Source: JANLYC01 sp963750495 (GTDB lineage: Bacteria; Actinomycetota; Actinomycetes; Propionibacteriales; Nocardioidaceae). Taken from it: 64,000 nt of DNA. Under the pieces are notes generated by a model that was not told where the DNA came from, did no database searches, and worked only from the letters and a program-made list of their open reading frames with translations. The translations under genes and the position numbers were made by a program. Positions 48,239 to 57,049 of the stretch are shown one piece after another (within the stretch, counting starts at the first letter, position 1; each line of letters opens with the position of its first letter). The stretch spans positions 310,001 to 374,000 of the forward strand of contig CAVVQV010000008.1 in the NCBI GenBank assembly GCA_963750495.1, in the 5' to 3' direction.

Positions 48239-49176
48239 ACTCCTTGCGCCGCCTGATCTTCCCGATCCTGATCGGCTGCCTGGCCTTCGCGGTCGGTATC
48301 GCCTTGGGTGGTGGGCCCCTCCAGGCCGACGAGGGTGACCAGACCAAGACTCTTCGGGCGGACAAAGCCGCCCTGACCAACCAGGTGACCTCGTTGCGGG
48401 CGAGCGCGGTGTTCGAGCAGGGCGTCAACCAGGCGGTCTCGCCCAAGCTGCTCGATGGCCGGCTGGCCGGACGAGGCGTCACGTTGCTGAGCCTGCCCGG
48501 GGTGCCCGACACGACCGTCTCGGGGATTCAGCAGGCGCTCAAGCTCGCCGGGGCCGACGTTCCGGTCGTGGCGAACCTGGCCGCCGACCTGATCGACCCG
48601 GGCAAGAAGACCTACGTCGACAGCGTCGTGACGAGCTCGCTGAAGGGGGCACCTGACCTCACGGGCCTCAAAGGCGAGAGCACCTACGTCCGGGCCGGTG
48701 CTCTGCTGGCGCGGGCGTATGTCGGCAAGGGCGGCAACGCCAACGTCGACGCCGAGGCAACGAAGATCGACGCCGAGCTCCAAGGGGCGAAGCTGGTGTC
48801 GAGCAACGGCGCACCGATCCGAAGGGGGACCTTCGTCGTGGTCCTCGACCCGGGTGAGCACGGTTCCGACAGCTTCACCCAGGCCGAGATGGTGATCGCC
48901 CAGGACCTGATCACCGGCCTGGTCAAGGGCAGTGACGCGGTTGTCGTCGGCTCGATCCCGACCTCCTCCGAGAGCGGCGGCCTCATCTCCGAGCTCACCG
49001 ACAACGCAGCCTTGGCCGGCAAGCGCGTGTCCACGGTCAACGTGATCGACTCGGCCGCCGGGCCGACCGCGCTCGTGTACGCGCTGGTGGCAGCGGGGTC
49101 GGGTGTTCCTGGTCACTTCGGTGTGATCGACTCCGAGGCCGTGCTCCCACCGGGTCTGGCCGCGAAGGGCAACTGA
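48235..49176 (+). CDS. SteB / MctB family membrane-anchored protein
   Basis: The 313-residue protein has an N-terminal membrane helix (FPILIGCLAFAVGIALG, about residues 9-25), a coiled-coil stretch (TLRADKAALTNQVTSLRAS) and an exported beta-rich domain. The M. tuberculosis relative (Rv1698) was described as the copper protein MctB, and the Corynebacterium relative as SteB, partner of SteA in cell division. The neighbouring steA-like gene favours the second reading. GTG 48235 overlaps the steA stop (GTGA). A long Gly-Ser-rich region (IPTSSESGGLISELTDN) lies near the end. Confidence 0.88.
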   Translation: MNSLRRLIFPILIGCLAFAVGIALGGGPLQADEGDQTKTLRADKAALTNQVTSLRASAVFEQGVNQAVSPKLLDGRLAGRGVTLLSLPGVPDTTVSGIQQALKLAGADVPVVANLAADLIDPGKKTYVDSVVTSSLKGAPDLTGLKGESTYVRAGALLARAYVGKGGNANVDAEATKIDAELQGAKLVSSNGAPIRRGTFVVVLDPGEHGSDSFTQAEMVIAQDLITGLVKGSDAVVVGSIPTSSESGGLISELTDNAALAGKRVSTVNVIDSAAGPTALVYALVAAGSGVPGHFGVIDSEAVLPPGLAAKGN

Positions 49177-49265
49177 GCGCGGCCGCCCGCCCGGTGAGCG
49201 AGCCTCGCGCGTGACGGCGAACCCCTCGGCCGGGCGTGGCGTTACGTCGATCCGCCGAGCATGGG

Positions 49266-49271
49266 TAGACT
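49266..49271 (+). promoter_or_regulatory. Candidate -10 box for pyrG
   Basis: TAGACT is a good TANNNT box 58 bases before the TTG start, with TTACGT 18 bases upstream as a weak -35. The start of the message does not show a run of G residues as used for CTP-sensitive slippage elsewhere. Confidence 0.45.
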
Positions 49272-49328
49272 GGAACCCCGTGGAAGGGCGAAGGCTCTTC
49301 GCCGTACATCGATCCGCGGGAGAGTGAG

Positions 49329-51059
49329 TTGGCCGCTTCGTCGCCGACCAAGCATCTGTTCGTCACCGGTGGGGTGGCGTCGTCTCTGGGCAAGGGACTG
49401 ACTGCGTCGTCCCTGGGGCGTCTGCTCAAGTCGCGCGGCGTGCGTGTGACCATGCAGAAGCTCGACCCCTATCTCAACGTCGACCCCGGCACGATGAACC
49501 CGTTCCAGCACGGCGAGGTGTTCGTCACCAACGACGGAGCCGAGACCGACCTCGACATCGGTCACTACGAGCGGTTCCTCGACGTCGACCTCGGTCAGCA
49601 CGCGAACGTCACCACCGGACAGGTCTACTCGACGGTCATCGCCAAGGAGCGTCGCGGTGACTACCTGGGTGACACGGTGCAGGTGATCCCGCACATCACC
49701 AACGAGATCAAGGAACGTATCCGGGCCATGGCGGGCCCTGACGTCGATCTCGTGATCACCGAGATCGGCGGGACCGTCGGTGACATCGAGTCGCTGCCCT
49801 TTCTCGAGGCAGCGCGTCAGGTACGCCATGACATCGGCCGTGACAACTGCTTCTTCCTGCATGTCTCACTCGTGCCGTACATCGGGCCCTCCGGTGAGCT
49901 GAAGACCAAGCCGACCCAGCACTCGGTCGCGGCGCTGCGGTCCATCGGTATCGCGCCGGACGCCATCGTCTGCCGCGCCGATCGGGAGATCCCGACGAGC
50001 ATCAAGCGCAAGATCTCGCTGATGTGTGACGTCGACGACGAGGCGGTGGTCGCGGCCGTCGATGCGCCGTCGATCTACGACATCCCCAAGGTGCTGCACG
50101 CCGAGGGCCTCGATGCGTATGTCGTCCGCCGGCTCAACCTGCCGTTCCGCGACGTCGACTGGACGCGGTGGGACCAGCTGCTCAAGCAGGTGCACCAGCC
50201 GGAGGAGGAGGTCACGATTGCGCTCGTCGGCAAGTACGTCGACCTGCCGGATGCCTATCTGTCGGTGGCTGAGGCGCTGCGCGCCGGGGGCTTCGCCAAC
50301 TCTGCTCGCGTCAACCTGCGGTGGGTGGCCTCCGATGAGTGTCAGACCTCCGATGGTGCGGCGCGGCTCCTCGGCGACGTCGACGCCATCTGTGTGCCGG
50401 GTGGTTTCGGCGTACGCGGCATCGAGGGCAAGGTCGGCGCGCTGGCCTACGCGCGAACCCACCGCATCCCGACGCTGGGACTGTGCCTGGGGCTGCAGTG
50501 CATGGTGATCGAGTACGCCCGGAGCGTGGCCAAGCTGACCGACGCCGGCTCCACCGAGTTCGACCCGCAGGCGGCCGAGCCGGTGATCGCGACGATGGAG
50601 GAGCAGCTCGACATCGTCGACGGCGACGGAGATCTCGGGGGCACGATGCGCCTCGGTCTCTACCCGGCGGAGCTGGCGCCCGGCTCGGTGGTCGCGACGA
50701 CGTACGGCTCCACCCGCGTCGAGGAGCGGCACCGGCACCGTTACGAGGTCAACAACAAGTTTCGCGGTGACCTGGAGGCCGCAGGGCTCGTCTTCTCCGG
50801 CTTGAGCCCCGACCGCGAGCTGGTCGAGTTCGTCGAGCTGCCGCGTGACGTCCATCCCTACTACGTGTCCACGCAGGCGCACCCCGAGCTGCGCTCGCGA
50901 CCGACCCGTCCGCACCCGTTGTTCGCGGGCCTGGTCGCCGCGGCGATCGAGCGACAGCGTGAGCTGCGGCTGCCCGTCGATGACACCGGTCTGCGCCGCG
51001 CGATCCGGGACGGTGGCAGTGAGGCATCCACCGACGCCGTGCCTGAGCCGGTCGAATGA
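49329..51059 (+). CDS. pyrG: CTP synthase
   Basis: The 576-residue enzyme makes CTP from UTP, glutamine and ATP. The N-terminal synthetase domain has FVTGGVASSLGKGLTASSLG, MQKLDPYLNVDPGTMNPFQH, GEVFVTNDGAETDLDIGHYE and ITEIGGTVGDIESLPF. The C-terminal class I glutaminase domain has CVPGGFGVRGIEGK, the nucleophile in LGLCLGLQCMVIEYAR, and the catalytic His-Pro-Glu in STQAHPELRSRPTRPHPLF. The start is TTG 49329 behind GGGAGAG; I see no better in-frame start. The stop overlaps the Nudix gene by four bases (ATGA). Confidence 0.97.
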   Translation: MAASSPTKHLFVTGGVASSLGKGLTASSLGRLLKSRGVRVTMQKLDPYLNVDPGTMNPFQHGEVFVTNDGAETDLDIGHYERFLDVDLGQHANVTTGQVYSTVIAKERRGDYLGDTVQVIPHITNEIKERIRAMAGPDVDLVITEIGGTVGDIESLPFLEAARQVRHDIGRDNCFFLHVSLVPYIGPSGELKTKPTQHSVAALRSIGIAPDAIVCRADREIPTSIKRKISLMCDVDDEAVVAAVDAPSIYDIPKVLHAEGLDAYVVRRLNLPFRDVDWTRWDQLLKQVHQPEEEVTIALVGKYVDLPDAYLSVAEALRAGGFANSARVNLRWVASDECQTSDGAARLLGDVDAICVPGGFGVRGIEGKVGALAYARTHRIPTLGLCLGLQCMVIEYARSVAKLTDAGSTEFDPQAAEPVIATMEEQLDIVDGDGDLGGTMRLGLYPAELAPGSVVATTYGSTRVEERHRHRYEVNNKFRGDLEAAGLVFSGLSPDRELVEFVELPRDVHPYYVSTQAHPELRSRPTRPHPLFAGLVAAAIERQRELRLPVDDTGLRRAIRDGGSEASTDAVPEPVE

Positions 51060-51661
51060 GCGAGCCTGCGGACCGGCTCGTCGACGTCGACGAGTCGTGG
51101 CCGGTGGTGTCACGCGAGGTCGAGAGCGAGGGTGCGATCGTCTCGGTGTACTCCGAGGTGGTGCAGGCCCCGGAGGGTGAGACGTTCACCCGCCAGGTTG
51201 TTCGCCATCCCGGCGCGGTGGCCGTCGTCGCCGTCGACGAGCACGATCGGGTGCTGGTGCTGAGCCAGTACCGGCACCCCGTCGGTCAGCGGCTGGTCGA
51301 GCTGCCGGCCGGACTGCTCGACGTGGCCGGTGAGGACCGACAGGTCGCTGCCCAGCGTGAGCTGGCCGAAGAGGCGGGGTTGGCGGCCCAGCGTTGGAGC
51401 GTGCTCATCGACCTGCTGACCTCGCCCGGGATCCACGACGAGGCGGTGCGGATCTACCTGGCCGAAGACCTGCGCGAGGTGGACGCGCCGGCCGACTTCG
51501 TGGCGCAACACGAGGAGGCGCACATGAGTCGGCACTGGATGCCGCTGTCGGACCTGGTGGCGGGCATCCTCGCTGGCGACATCAAAGATGGCCTCACAGT
51601 GTCGGGATCGCTCGCATTGTGGGCCCGCCGCCACGAAAACGGGGGTAGAGACCCTTCGTAA
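51056..51661 (+). CDS. Nudix hydrolase, ADP-ribose pyrophosphatase-like
   Basis: The 201-residue protein contains a complete Nudix box: GLLDVAGEDRQVAAQRELAE followed by EAGL, with the metal-binding Glu residues. The front (VSVYSEVVQAPEGETFTRQV, HPGAVAVVAVDEHDRVLVL, QYRHPVGQRLVELPAG) is that of NudF-type ADP-ribose pyrophosphatases, as for the M. tuberculosis neighbour of pyrG. It splits ADP-ribose to AMP and ribose 5-phosphate. ATG 51056 overlaps pyrG. After it lies a 104-base gap before ald. Confidence 0.92.
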   Translation: MSEPADRLVDVDESWPVVSREVESEGAIVSVYSEVVQAPEGETFTRQVVRHPGAVAVVAVDEHDRVLVLSQYRHPVGQRLVELPAGLLDVAGEDRQVAAQRELAEEAGLAAQRWSVLIDLLTSPGIHDEAVRIYLAEDLREVDAPADFVAQHEEAHMSRHWMPLSDLVAGILAGDIKDGLTVSGSLALWARRHENGGRDPS

Positions 51662-51711
51662 CTTCGAATATCGTGGTGTCGACCCGGTAGAGAGCGCCGG
51701 TGATGATGCAG

Positions 51712-51717
51712 TAAGTT
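51712..51717 (+). promoter_or_regulatory. Candidate -10 box for ald
   Basis: TAAGTT fits TANNNT and lies 48 bases before the ald ATG. No clear -35 is seen, which would fit an activator-dependent promoter. Confidence 0.35.
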
Positions 51718-51765
51718 GCGCACGCACGGTTCATCGGAGATCCGGCGTCGGAAAGAGTGAGGGAC

Positions 51766-52881
51766 ATGAAGGTCGGCGTACCCAAGGAAGTCAAGAACCA
51801 CGAGTACCGGGTGGCGATCACCCCGGCCGGCGTGCACGAGCTGGCCACCCGTGGTCACGAGGTGTACGTCCAGGCCAGCGCGGGCCTCGGCAGCTCGATC
51901 CAGGACGACGAGTACGTCTCGGCGGGAGCCACGATCCTGCCGACCGCCGACGACGTCTGGGGGACGGGCGAGCTCATCCTCAAGGTCAAGGAGCCCATCT
52001 CCGAGGAGTACCACCGGATGCGCGAGGGCCAGGTCCTCTTCACCTACCTGCACCTGGCCGCGTCCCGCGACTGCACCGACGCGCTGCTCAAGCAGGGCGT
52101 CACCGCGATCGCCTACGAGACCGTCCAGACCCCCGACCTCGCGTTGCCGCTGCTCGCTCCGATGAGCGAGGTGGCCGGCCGGCTCGCTCCTCAGTGCGGC
52201 GCCTACCACCTGATGCGGCAAGGCGGCGGTCGCGGCGTCCTGATGGGCGGTGTCTCCGGCGTCTACGCGGCGAAGGTCGTGGTCATCGGCGCCGGAGTCT
52301 CCGGCATGAACGCCGCCGCCATCGCCCTGGGCATGCAGGCCGAGGTGCTGCTGCTGGACCGCAACATCGAGCGGCTGCGGCAGGCCGACCGCATCTACCA
52401 GGGTCACCTGCAGACCGTGGCCTCGAACAGCTTCGAGGTCGAGCAAGCCGTGCTCGACGCCGACCTGGTGATCGGCGCAGTCCTGGTTCCCGGGGCGAAG
52501 GCGCCCACCCTGATCTCCAACGAGCTCGTGTCACGGATGAAGCCCGGCTCGGTCCTGGTCGACATCTCGATCGACCAGGGTGGCTGTTTCGAGGACTCGC
52601 GCCCCACGACGCATGCCGATCCGACGTACCAGGTGCACAACTCGGTCTTCTACTGCGTGGCGAACATGCCGGGCGCCGTGCCGCACACGTCGACCTACGC
52701 CCTGACGAACGTGACGCTCCCGTACGCCGTGGCGCTGGCCGACAAGGGCTGGAGGCAGGCGTTGCGCGACGACCACTCGCTGGCCCTGGGTCTCAACACC
52801 CACCAGAGCGAGCTGACGTACGAGCCGGTCGCCACCGCGCATGGCCTCGACTACCGGAGCCTCGACTCGGTCCTGGCCTGA
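51766..52881 (+). CDS. ald: Alanine dehydrogenase
   Basis: The 371-residue enzyme converts alanine to pyruvate and ammonia with NAD. Substrate residues K75 (LKVKEP) and H96 (FTYLHLA) are at the positions known from the mycobacterial enzyme. The NAD loop is VVIGAGVSGMNAAAIALGMQ near residues 169-188, and DISIDQGGCFEDSRPTTH marks the active site. ATG 51766 gives the family start MKVGVPKEVKNHEYRVAITP; an in-frame GTG nine bases upstream is less likely. A TAAGTT -10 box lies at 51712-51717. ald interrupts the pyrG-Nudix-xerD order seen in mycobacteria. Confidence 0.96.
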   Translation: MKVGVPKEVKNHEYRVAITPAGVHELATRGHEVYVQASAGLGSSIQDDEYVSAGATILPTADDVWGTGELILKVKEPISEEYHRMREGQVLFTYLHLAASRDCTDALLKQGVTAIAYETVQTPDLALPLLAPMSEVAGRLAPQCGAYHLMRQGGGRGVLMGGVSGVYAAKVVVIGAGVSGMNAAAIALGMQAEVLLLDRNIERLRQADRIYQGHLQTVASNSFEVEQAVLDADLVIGAVLVPGAKAPTLISNELVSRMKPGSVLVDISIDQGGCFEDSRPTTHADPTYQVHNSVFYCVANMPGAVPHTSTYALTNVTLPYAVALADKGWRQALRDDHSLALGLNTHQSELTYEPVATAHGLDYRSLDSVLA

Positions 52882-52890
52882 GCACCCCCA

Positions 52891-52960
52891 TGGCGTGAGG
52901 GTCAGTGGCGTGACGGTCAGTGGCGTGAGGGTCAGTGGCGTGAGGGTCAGTGGCGTGAGG
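52891..52960 (+). repeat. 15-bp tandem repeat, 4.7 copies, between ald and xerD
   Basis: The unit TGGCGTGAGGGTCAG is repeated four times and then for ten more bases, with one G-to-C change in the second copy. It starts ten bases after the ald stop. It could be a simple VNTR; it contains no hairpin and no start codon for xerD. Confidence 0.93.
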
Positions 52961-52989
52961 CGTGCTTCGGCGACAGAGATGACGGTCCG

Positions 52990-53925
52990 ATGACCGACGA
53001 TGCGGCCGACCTGACCCGTGCCGTGCGCACGTACCTGGACCATCTCGGGGTCGAGCGCGGACTGGCCCCGAACACGCTCGCGTCGTACCGGCGTGATCTT
53101 CGTCGGTACCTCTCGTTCCTCGACAGCCACGGCGTGGGTAGCTTCGCGGACGTCTCCGAGGCCACGGTCAGCGAGTTCCTCATGTACCTGCGCGAGGGCG
53201 ACGCAGACCATCCTGCGTTGGGTGCCGCGTCGGCGGCCAGAACGGTGGTCGCTGTGCGCGGCTTCCACAAGTTCGCGGTCCGCGAGGGGTTGGCCGGCGT
53301 CGACCCGGCGGCGGCCGTGAAGCCGCCGGCACCGGCGAAACGGCTGCCGAAGGCGTTGCCGCTGTCCGACGTCGAGGCGATCCTGGGTGCGGCCGGCGCC
53401 GCCGGGACAACGCTGGCGCTCCGCGACCGCGCGTTGCTCGAGGTGCTGTACGGCACCGGAGCGCGCATCTCCGAGGCCGTCGGCCTCGATGTCGACGACC
53501 TCGACCTGGACGAGAGCATCGTCCGGCTGGTCGGCAAGGGCGGCAAGCAACGCCTGGTCCCGCTGGGCTCGTACGCAAAGGACGCGTTGGCGGCGTACCT
53601 CGTGCGCGGTCGGCCGACACTGAGCCCCGTAGGGGCGGCCACCCCCGCCGTCTTCCTGAACGCCCGCGGTGGGCGGCTGTCCCGGCAGTCGGCGTGGACC
53701 GTGCTCGGCAAGGCCGCCGACCGGGCCGGGGTCACCGCAGACGTGTCACCGCACACCCTGCGCCACTCTTTCGCGACCCACCTGCTCGATGGCGGCGCCG
53801 ACGTACGGGTCGTGCAGGAGCTGCTCGGTCACGCCTCGGTGACCACGACGCAGATCTACACGCTGGTCACCGTCGACAAGCTGCGGGAGGTCTACGCGAC
53901 CGCGCACCCGCGCGCACGCAGCTGA
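52990..53925 (+). CDS. xerD: Site-specific tyrosine recombinase XerD
   Basis: The 311-residue recombinase resolves chromosome dimers at dif with XerC under FtsK control. The SAM-like N-terminal domain covers residues 8-105. The catalytic domain has R159 (GTGARISEAVGL), K183/K186, H255 and R258 (PHTLRHSFATHLL), H281 (LLGHASVTTT) and the nucleophile Y290 (QIYTLV). All are in place, so the enzyme should be active. ATG 52990 has no strong ribosome binding site. The gene is flanked on both sides by short tandem repeats (15-bp units before, 22-bp units after). Confidence 0.95.
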   Translation: MTDDAADLTRAVRTYLDHLGVERGLAPNTLASYRRDLRRYLSFLDSHGVGSFADVSEATVSEFLMYLREGDADHPALGAASAARTVVAVRGFHKFAVREGLAGVDPAAAVKPPAPAKRLPKALPLSDVEAILGAAGAAGTTLALRDRALLEVLYGTGARISEAVGLDVDDLDLDESIVRLVGKGGKQRLVPLGSYAKDALAAYLVRGRPTLSPVGAATPAVFLNARGGRLSRQSAWTVLGKAADRAGVTADVSPHTLRHSFATHLLDGGADVRVVQELLGHASVTTTQIYTLVTVDKLREVYATAHPRARS

Positions 53926-53936
53926 ACAGTTCTGCA

Positions 53937-54026
53937 GACGACCCGGCCCGGTTTTGCGGATGACCTCGCGCGGCTTTGCGGATGACCCGGCGCGGTTTTG
54001 CAGAGATGACCCGGCCCGGTTTTCCA
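53937..54026. repeat. 22-bp direct repeats, four copies, between xerD and parA
   Basis: Units at 53937, 53959, 53981 and 54005 follow the pattern GA(C/T)GACC(C/T)(G/C)G with a CCCGGTTTTG core, 22 bp each with a two-base insertion before the fourth. Immediately after comes the perfect palindrome CGACAC-A-GTGTCG at 54029-54041. The array starts 12 bases after the xerD stop and 290 bases before the parA start. Confidence 0.88.
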
Positions 54027-54228
54027 GACGACACAGTGTCGACAAATCTCCAGGGAACCGCGTGTCGTGCGGCTCTGCGCCGGACCCGCGTGATCGACTA
54101 CGAGTGGACACCGTGCCCACGGCATGCACAGTTCCGGTGTCGGCTCGACGGTCGTCGCAGACCACCGCCCAGCGCCTCACCGGCCGGTGCTTCGCCGACG
54201 CGTAGAAGAGGAATGGGAGAGGCCTGAC

Positions 54229-55650
54229 GTGAGCGAGCCTACCTTCACACCGCCGCCGAAGAACCCTCTGGCCCACCGGCTCCAGCCCGAGCCAGAGACC
54301 GAATCCGGCCCCGCTACCATCTCGAGCATCACGACCAGCCTGTCGATGGGAGCGTTCACCACTGTGCCAGTCAGTCCGCCGGCCGACCCGACCACGGAGC
54401 CGGCGCCGGACCCGGTCTTCGAGACCTCGCCGGACGCCGCACCCGACCTGCCAGCAGCCAGCGCCCACGCCGTAGCCCCGCCGGTAGCCCCGACTGTCCG
54501 GGAGCCTGTGGCAGAACCGGTGACAGGGCCTGAGACAGAGCCGGTGGCACCACCGGTTCCGCGGCCGTACGCCCCACCGGTCCCGGCGGAGGCCGCGGCC
54601 GCGCCGTCGGCTCCCGAGCGCTTCACCGAACGTCCGACCGACCGCATCGCCGAGAGCGTCACGGAGCGGATGGCGGAGCGGATGAGCGAACGGCTGGCCG
54701 AGACCGCGTCGGTGACCGTCCCGGAGGTGCGGACGCCGAGTGAGACAGCCCCGAGCCCTGTCCCGGGACTGCATCGCGCTGGCCTCGACCCGGTCGCCCG
54801 CGGCGGCGAGGTGCTCGGTCCGACCGGGCGCCCGACGCCGGACTTCCCGGTTCCCGGGCCGGTGCCCGAGAACCGCCAGGCCCTTGTCATCTCGATGTGC
54901 AACCAGAAGGGCGGGGTGGGCAAGACCACGACGACGATCAACCTCGGGTCGAGCCTGGCGGAGTACGGCCGCAAGGTGCTGCTCATCGACTTCGACCCGC
55001 AGGCATCGCTGTCGGTCGGGCTGGGCGTCAACCCGAACGACCTCGACACGACGATCTACCACCTGATGCTCGACAACGAGATCGCCCCGGAAGAGGTCGT
55101 GCTGCACACGAGCGTGCCGGGGATGGACCTGATCCCGTCCAACATCGACTTCGCCGGCGCCGAGATGCAGCTCATCAACGAAGTCGCCCGAGAGCAGGTG
55201 CTGTCGCGGGCGATCGAGCCTTACCTGGACGCCTACGACGTCATCCTGATCGACTGCCAGCCGTCGCTCGGCCTGCTCACGGTCAACGCCCTGGCCGCGT
55301 CGGACGGTGTGCTGGTCCCGCTTGAGTGTGAGTACTTCGCGCTGCGTGGCGTTGCGCTCCTCAAGGGCACGATCGACAAGGTGCAGGAGCGGCTCAACCC
55401 GAAGCTCGAGATCGTCGGACTGCTCGGGACCATGTACGACGGAAGGACGCTGCACAGTCGCGAGGTGCTCCAGACACTCGTCGACGGGTGGGGCGACGCC
55501 GTCTTCCACACGGTGATCCGGCGGACCGTCAAGTTCTCGGAGGCGACCGTCGCGGGAGAGCCGTTGACGGCGTACGCGAGTGCCTCCGGCGGCGCCGACT
55601 CCTACCGGCAGCTCGCACGAGAGGTGCTCACCCGGTGTCACGACGCGTAA
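54229..55650 (+). CDS. ParA/Soj-family ATPase with long disordered N-terminus
   Basis: The 473-residue protein has a Pro/Glu/Thr-rich, disordered N-terminal half (about 1-220) and then a complete ParA ATPase: deviant Walker A CNQKGGVGKTTTTINLGSSL, LLIDFDPQASLSVGLGV, VILIDCQPSLGLLTVNALAA and LVPLECEYFALRGVALL. It is the ParA that Actinobacteria keep next to scpAB rather than the ParA of the origin parAB operon. GTG 54229 is chosen because GGGAGAGG precedes it; the frame is open to 54124. A ribbon-helix-helix-like partner gene overlaps its end. It likely moves or positions the SMC-ScpAB condensin, which is inference. Confidence 0.92.
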   Translation: MSEPTFTPPPKNPLAHRLQPEPETESGPATISSITTSLSMGAFTTVPVSPPADPTTEPAPDPVFETSPDAAPDLPAASAHAVAPPVAPTVREPVAEPVTGPETEPVAPPVPRPYAPPVPAEAAAAPSAPERFTERPTDRIAESVTERMAERMSERLAETASVTVPEVRTPSETAPSPVPGLHRAGLDPVARGGEVLGPTGRPTPDFPVPGPVPENRQALVISMCNQKGGVGKTTTTINLGSSLAEYGRKVLLIDFDPQASLSVGLGVNPNDLDTTIYHLMLDNEIAPEEVVLHTSVPGMDLIPSNIDFAGAEMQLINEVAREQVLSRAIEPYLDAYDVILIDCQPSLGLLTVNALAASDGVLVPLECEYFALRGVALLKGTIDKVQERLNPKLEIVGLLGTMYDGRTLHSREVLQTLVDGWGDAVFHTVIRRTVKFSEATVAGEPLTAYASASGGADSYRQLAREVLTRCHDA

Positions 55651-56015
55651 GCCTGCCCGGGGCCGATGAGCTCTTCCGGCCCACCGAGACGCAGCCAGAC
55701 CCGGCCCGCGCGCCGGCGGCAGTCTCGGCTCCTCAATCGGCCCGGTCGCAGCGTGTGGGGAAGCCCGCTGCGACCGGGACCGGTCCCGCTTCGAGCGGGC
55801 CGTCCGGTCGCGTCCGCCACGACGAGAAGATCACGGTCTATGTCTCGACCGATGAGCTGATCGATCTCGAGCACACCCGGCTCGCTCTGCGCCGAGACCA
55901 CGGACTCGCGGTCGATCGCGGTCGCCTCGTCCGGGAGGCGATTCACCTCGCCCTCGAGGACGCGGCGAACCTCGGCGCCGACAGCGCGCTCGTGCGACGG
56001 CTGAACGAGACGTGA
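55635..56015 (+). CDS. Small ParA-partner protein with ribbon-helix-helix-like C-terminus
   Basis: The 126-residue protein has a disordered Pro/Ala/Ser-rich front and a conserved end of about 60 residues (HDEKITVYVSTDELIDLEHT, RLALRRDHGLAVDRGRLVRE, AIHLALEDAANLG). One strand (KITVYVS) followed by two helices is the ribbon-helix-helix pattern of DNA-binding partners of ParA ATPases. GTG 55635 overlaps the parA stop by 16 bases, and its own stop overlaps scpA by four, so it is part of the operon. I know of similar proteins at this place in other Actinobacteria, all annotated hypothetical. DNA binding is inference from the fold pattern. Confidence 0.8.
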   Translation: MSRRVSLPGADELFRPTETQPDPARAPAAVSAPQSARSQRVGKPAATGTGPASSGPSGRVRHDEKITVYVSTDELIDLEHTRLALRRDHGLAVDRGRLVREAIHLALEDAANLGADSALVRRLNET

Positions 56016-57049
56016 CGATCGCCGTCGACGAGCGGTTCAGGCAGGACGGTCCCGCCGGTGCTGACAGTGGGACCGGTGCTGACAGTGGGACCGGTGTTGA
56101 CGCCGCTGATGTCTCGGGTGACGTCAGCGCGGCCTTCGCGGTTCACCTCGACAACTTCGAGGGTCCGTTCGACCTGCTGCTACAGCTCATCTCGCGCCAC
56201 AAGCTCGACATCACCGAGGTGTCGTTGTCACGCGTCACCGACGAGTTCATCGCCCACATCAAGGCGATGGGTTCCGAGTGGGAGCTCGAGCAGACGACAC
56301 AGTTCCTCGTCGTGGCGGCGACCCTGCTCGATCTCAAGATCGTCCGGCTGCTGCCGTCGGCTGAGATCGAGGACGAGGACGATCTTGCCCTGCTCGAGGC
56401 TCGCGACCTGCTCTTCGCCAGACTCCTGCAGTATCGGGCGTTCAAGCACGTGGCCGCCGTGATCGAGGCCCGGATGGCGCAGGAGGCCACGCGCGTTCCG
56501 CGCTCGGTGGGCCTCGACGAGCGGTTCGCGTCCGTCCTCCCCGACGTCCTCATCACGATCGGCATCGACGAGTTCGCCCGGCTCGCCGAGGAGGCGCTGC
56601 GCCCGAAGGAACCGCAGGTGATGGGCCTCGCCCACCTGCACGCGCCACAGGTCAGCGTCCGCGAGCAGGCGACCGTGCTCGTCCAGCGGCTCCGGCGTAC
56701 CCGCACCTCCACGTTTCGCGCGCTGGTGGCCGACTCACCTGACACGCTGACGACGGTGGCCCGGTTCCTGGCGCTGCTGGAGCTGTTCCGCGAGGGCGCG
56801 GTGTCGTTCGACCAGGTCACCCCGCTGGGCGAGCTCAGCGTCCGTTGGACCGGGTCCGACGACGGTGAGATCGAGGTGGCTGACGAGTACGACGAAGCCG
56901 CCGAAACCGAAGAAGCCGCCGAACCGGAACAAGAGCAACCCGACAGCGAGCTCACCGACCCGGCCGACCAGACCGAACCAGCTGACGTCGCGGACCAGGT
57001 CGGGACCGCAGGTGAAGGAGGTCCTCATGACGACAACCCCGGTGACTGA
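56012..57049 (+). CDS. scpA: Segregation and condensation protein A
   Basis: The 345-residue kleisin links the two heads of SMC. The N-terminal SMC-binding part is FAVHLDNFEGPFDLLLQLIS near residues 45-64, then HKLDITEVSLSRVTDEFIAH, LVVAATLLDLKIVRLLP, and a C-terminal winged helix (FRALVADSPDTLTTVARFLA, LLELFREGAVSFDQV). The N-terminus has a GADSGTG repeat from an 18-base duplication at 56058-56098, and the C-terminus an acidic Glu/Asp tail. GTG 56012 overlaps the preceding gene by four bases. It overlaps scpB by 23 bases. Confidence 0.95.
   Translation: MTIAVDERFRQDGPAGADSGTGADSGTGVDAADVSGDVSAAFAVHLDNFEGPFDLLLQLISRHKLDITEVSLSRVTDEFIAHIKAMGSEWELEQTTQFLVVAATLLDLKIVRLLPSAEIEDEDDLALLEARDLLFARLLQYRAFKHVAAVIEARMAQEATRVPRSVGLDERFASVLPDVLITIGIDEFARLAEEALRPKEPQVMGLAHLHAPQVSVREQATVLVQRLRRTRTSTFRALVADSPDTLTTVARFLALLELFREGAVSFDQVTPLGELSVRWTGSDDGEIEVADEYDEAAETEEAAEPEQEQPDSELTDPADQTEPADVADQVGTAGEGGPHDDNPGD

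Noticed and set aside
49272..49328. CTP-sensitive slippage leader of pyrG
   Set aside because: The likely transcript start lacks the GGG run and terminator that this mechanism needs.
53937..54026. CRISPR array
   Set aside because: The 22-bp units follow each other with no spacers, and no cas genes are near.
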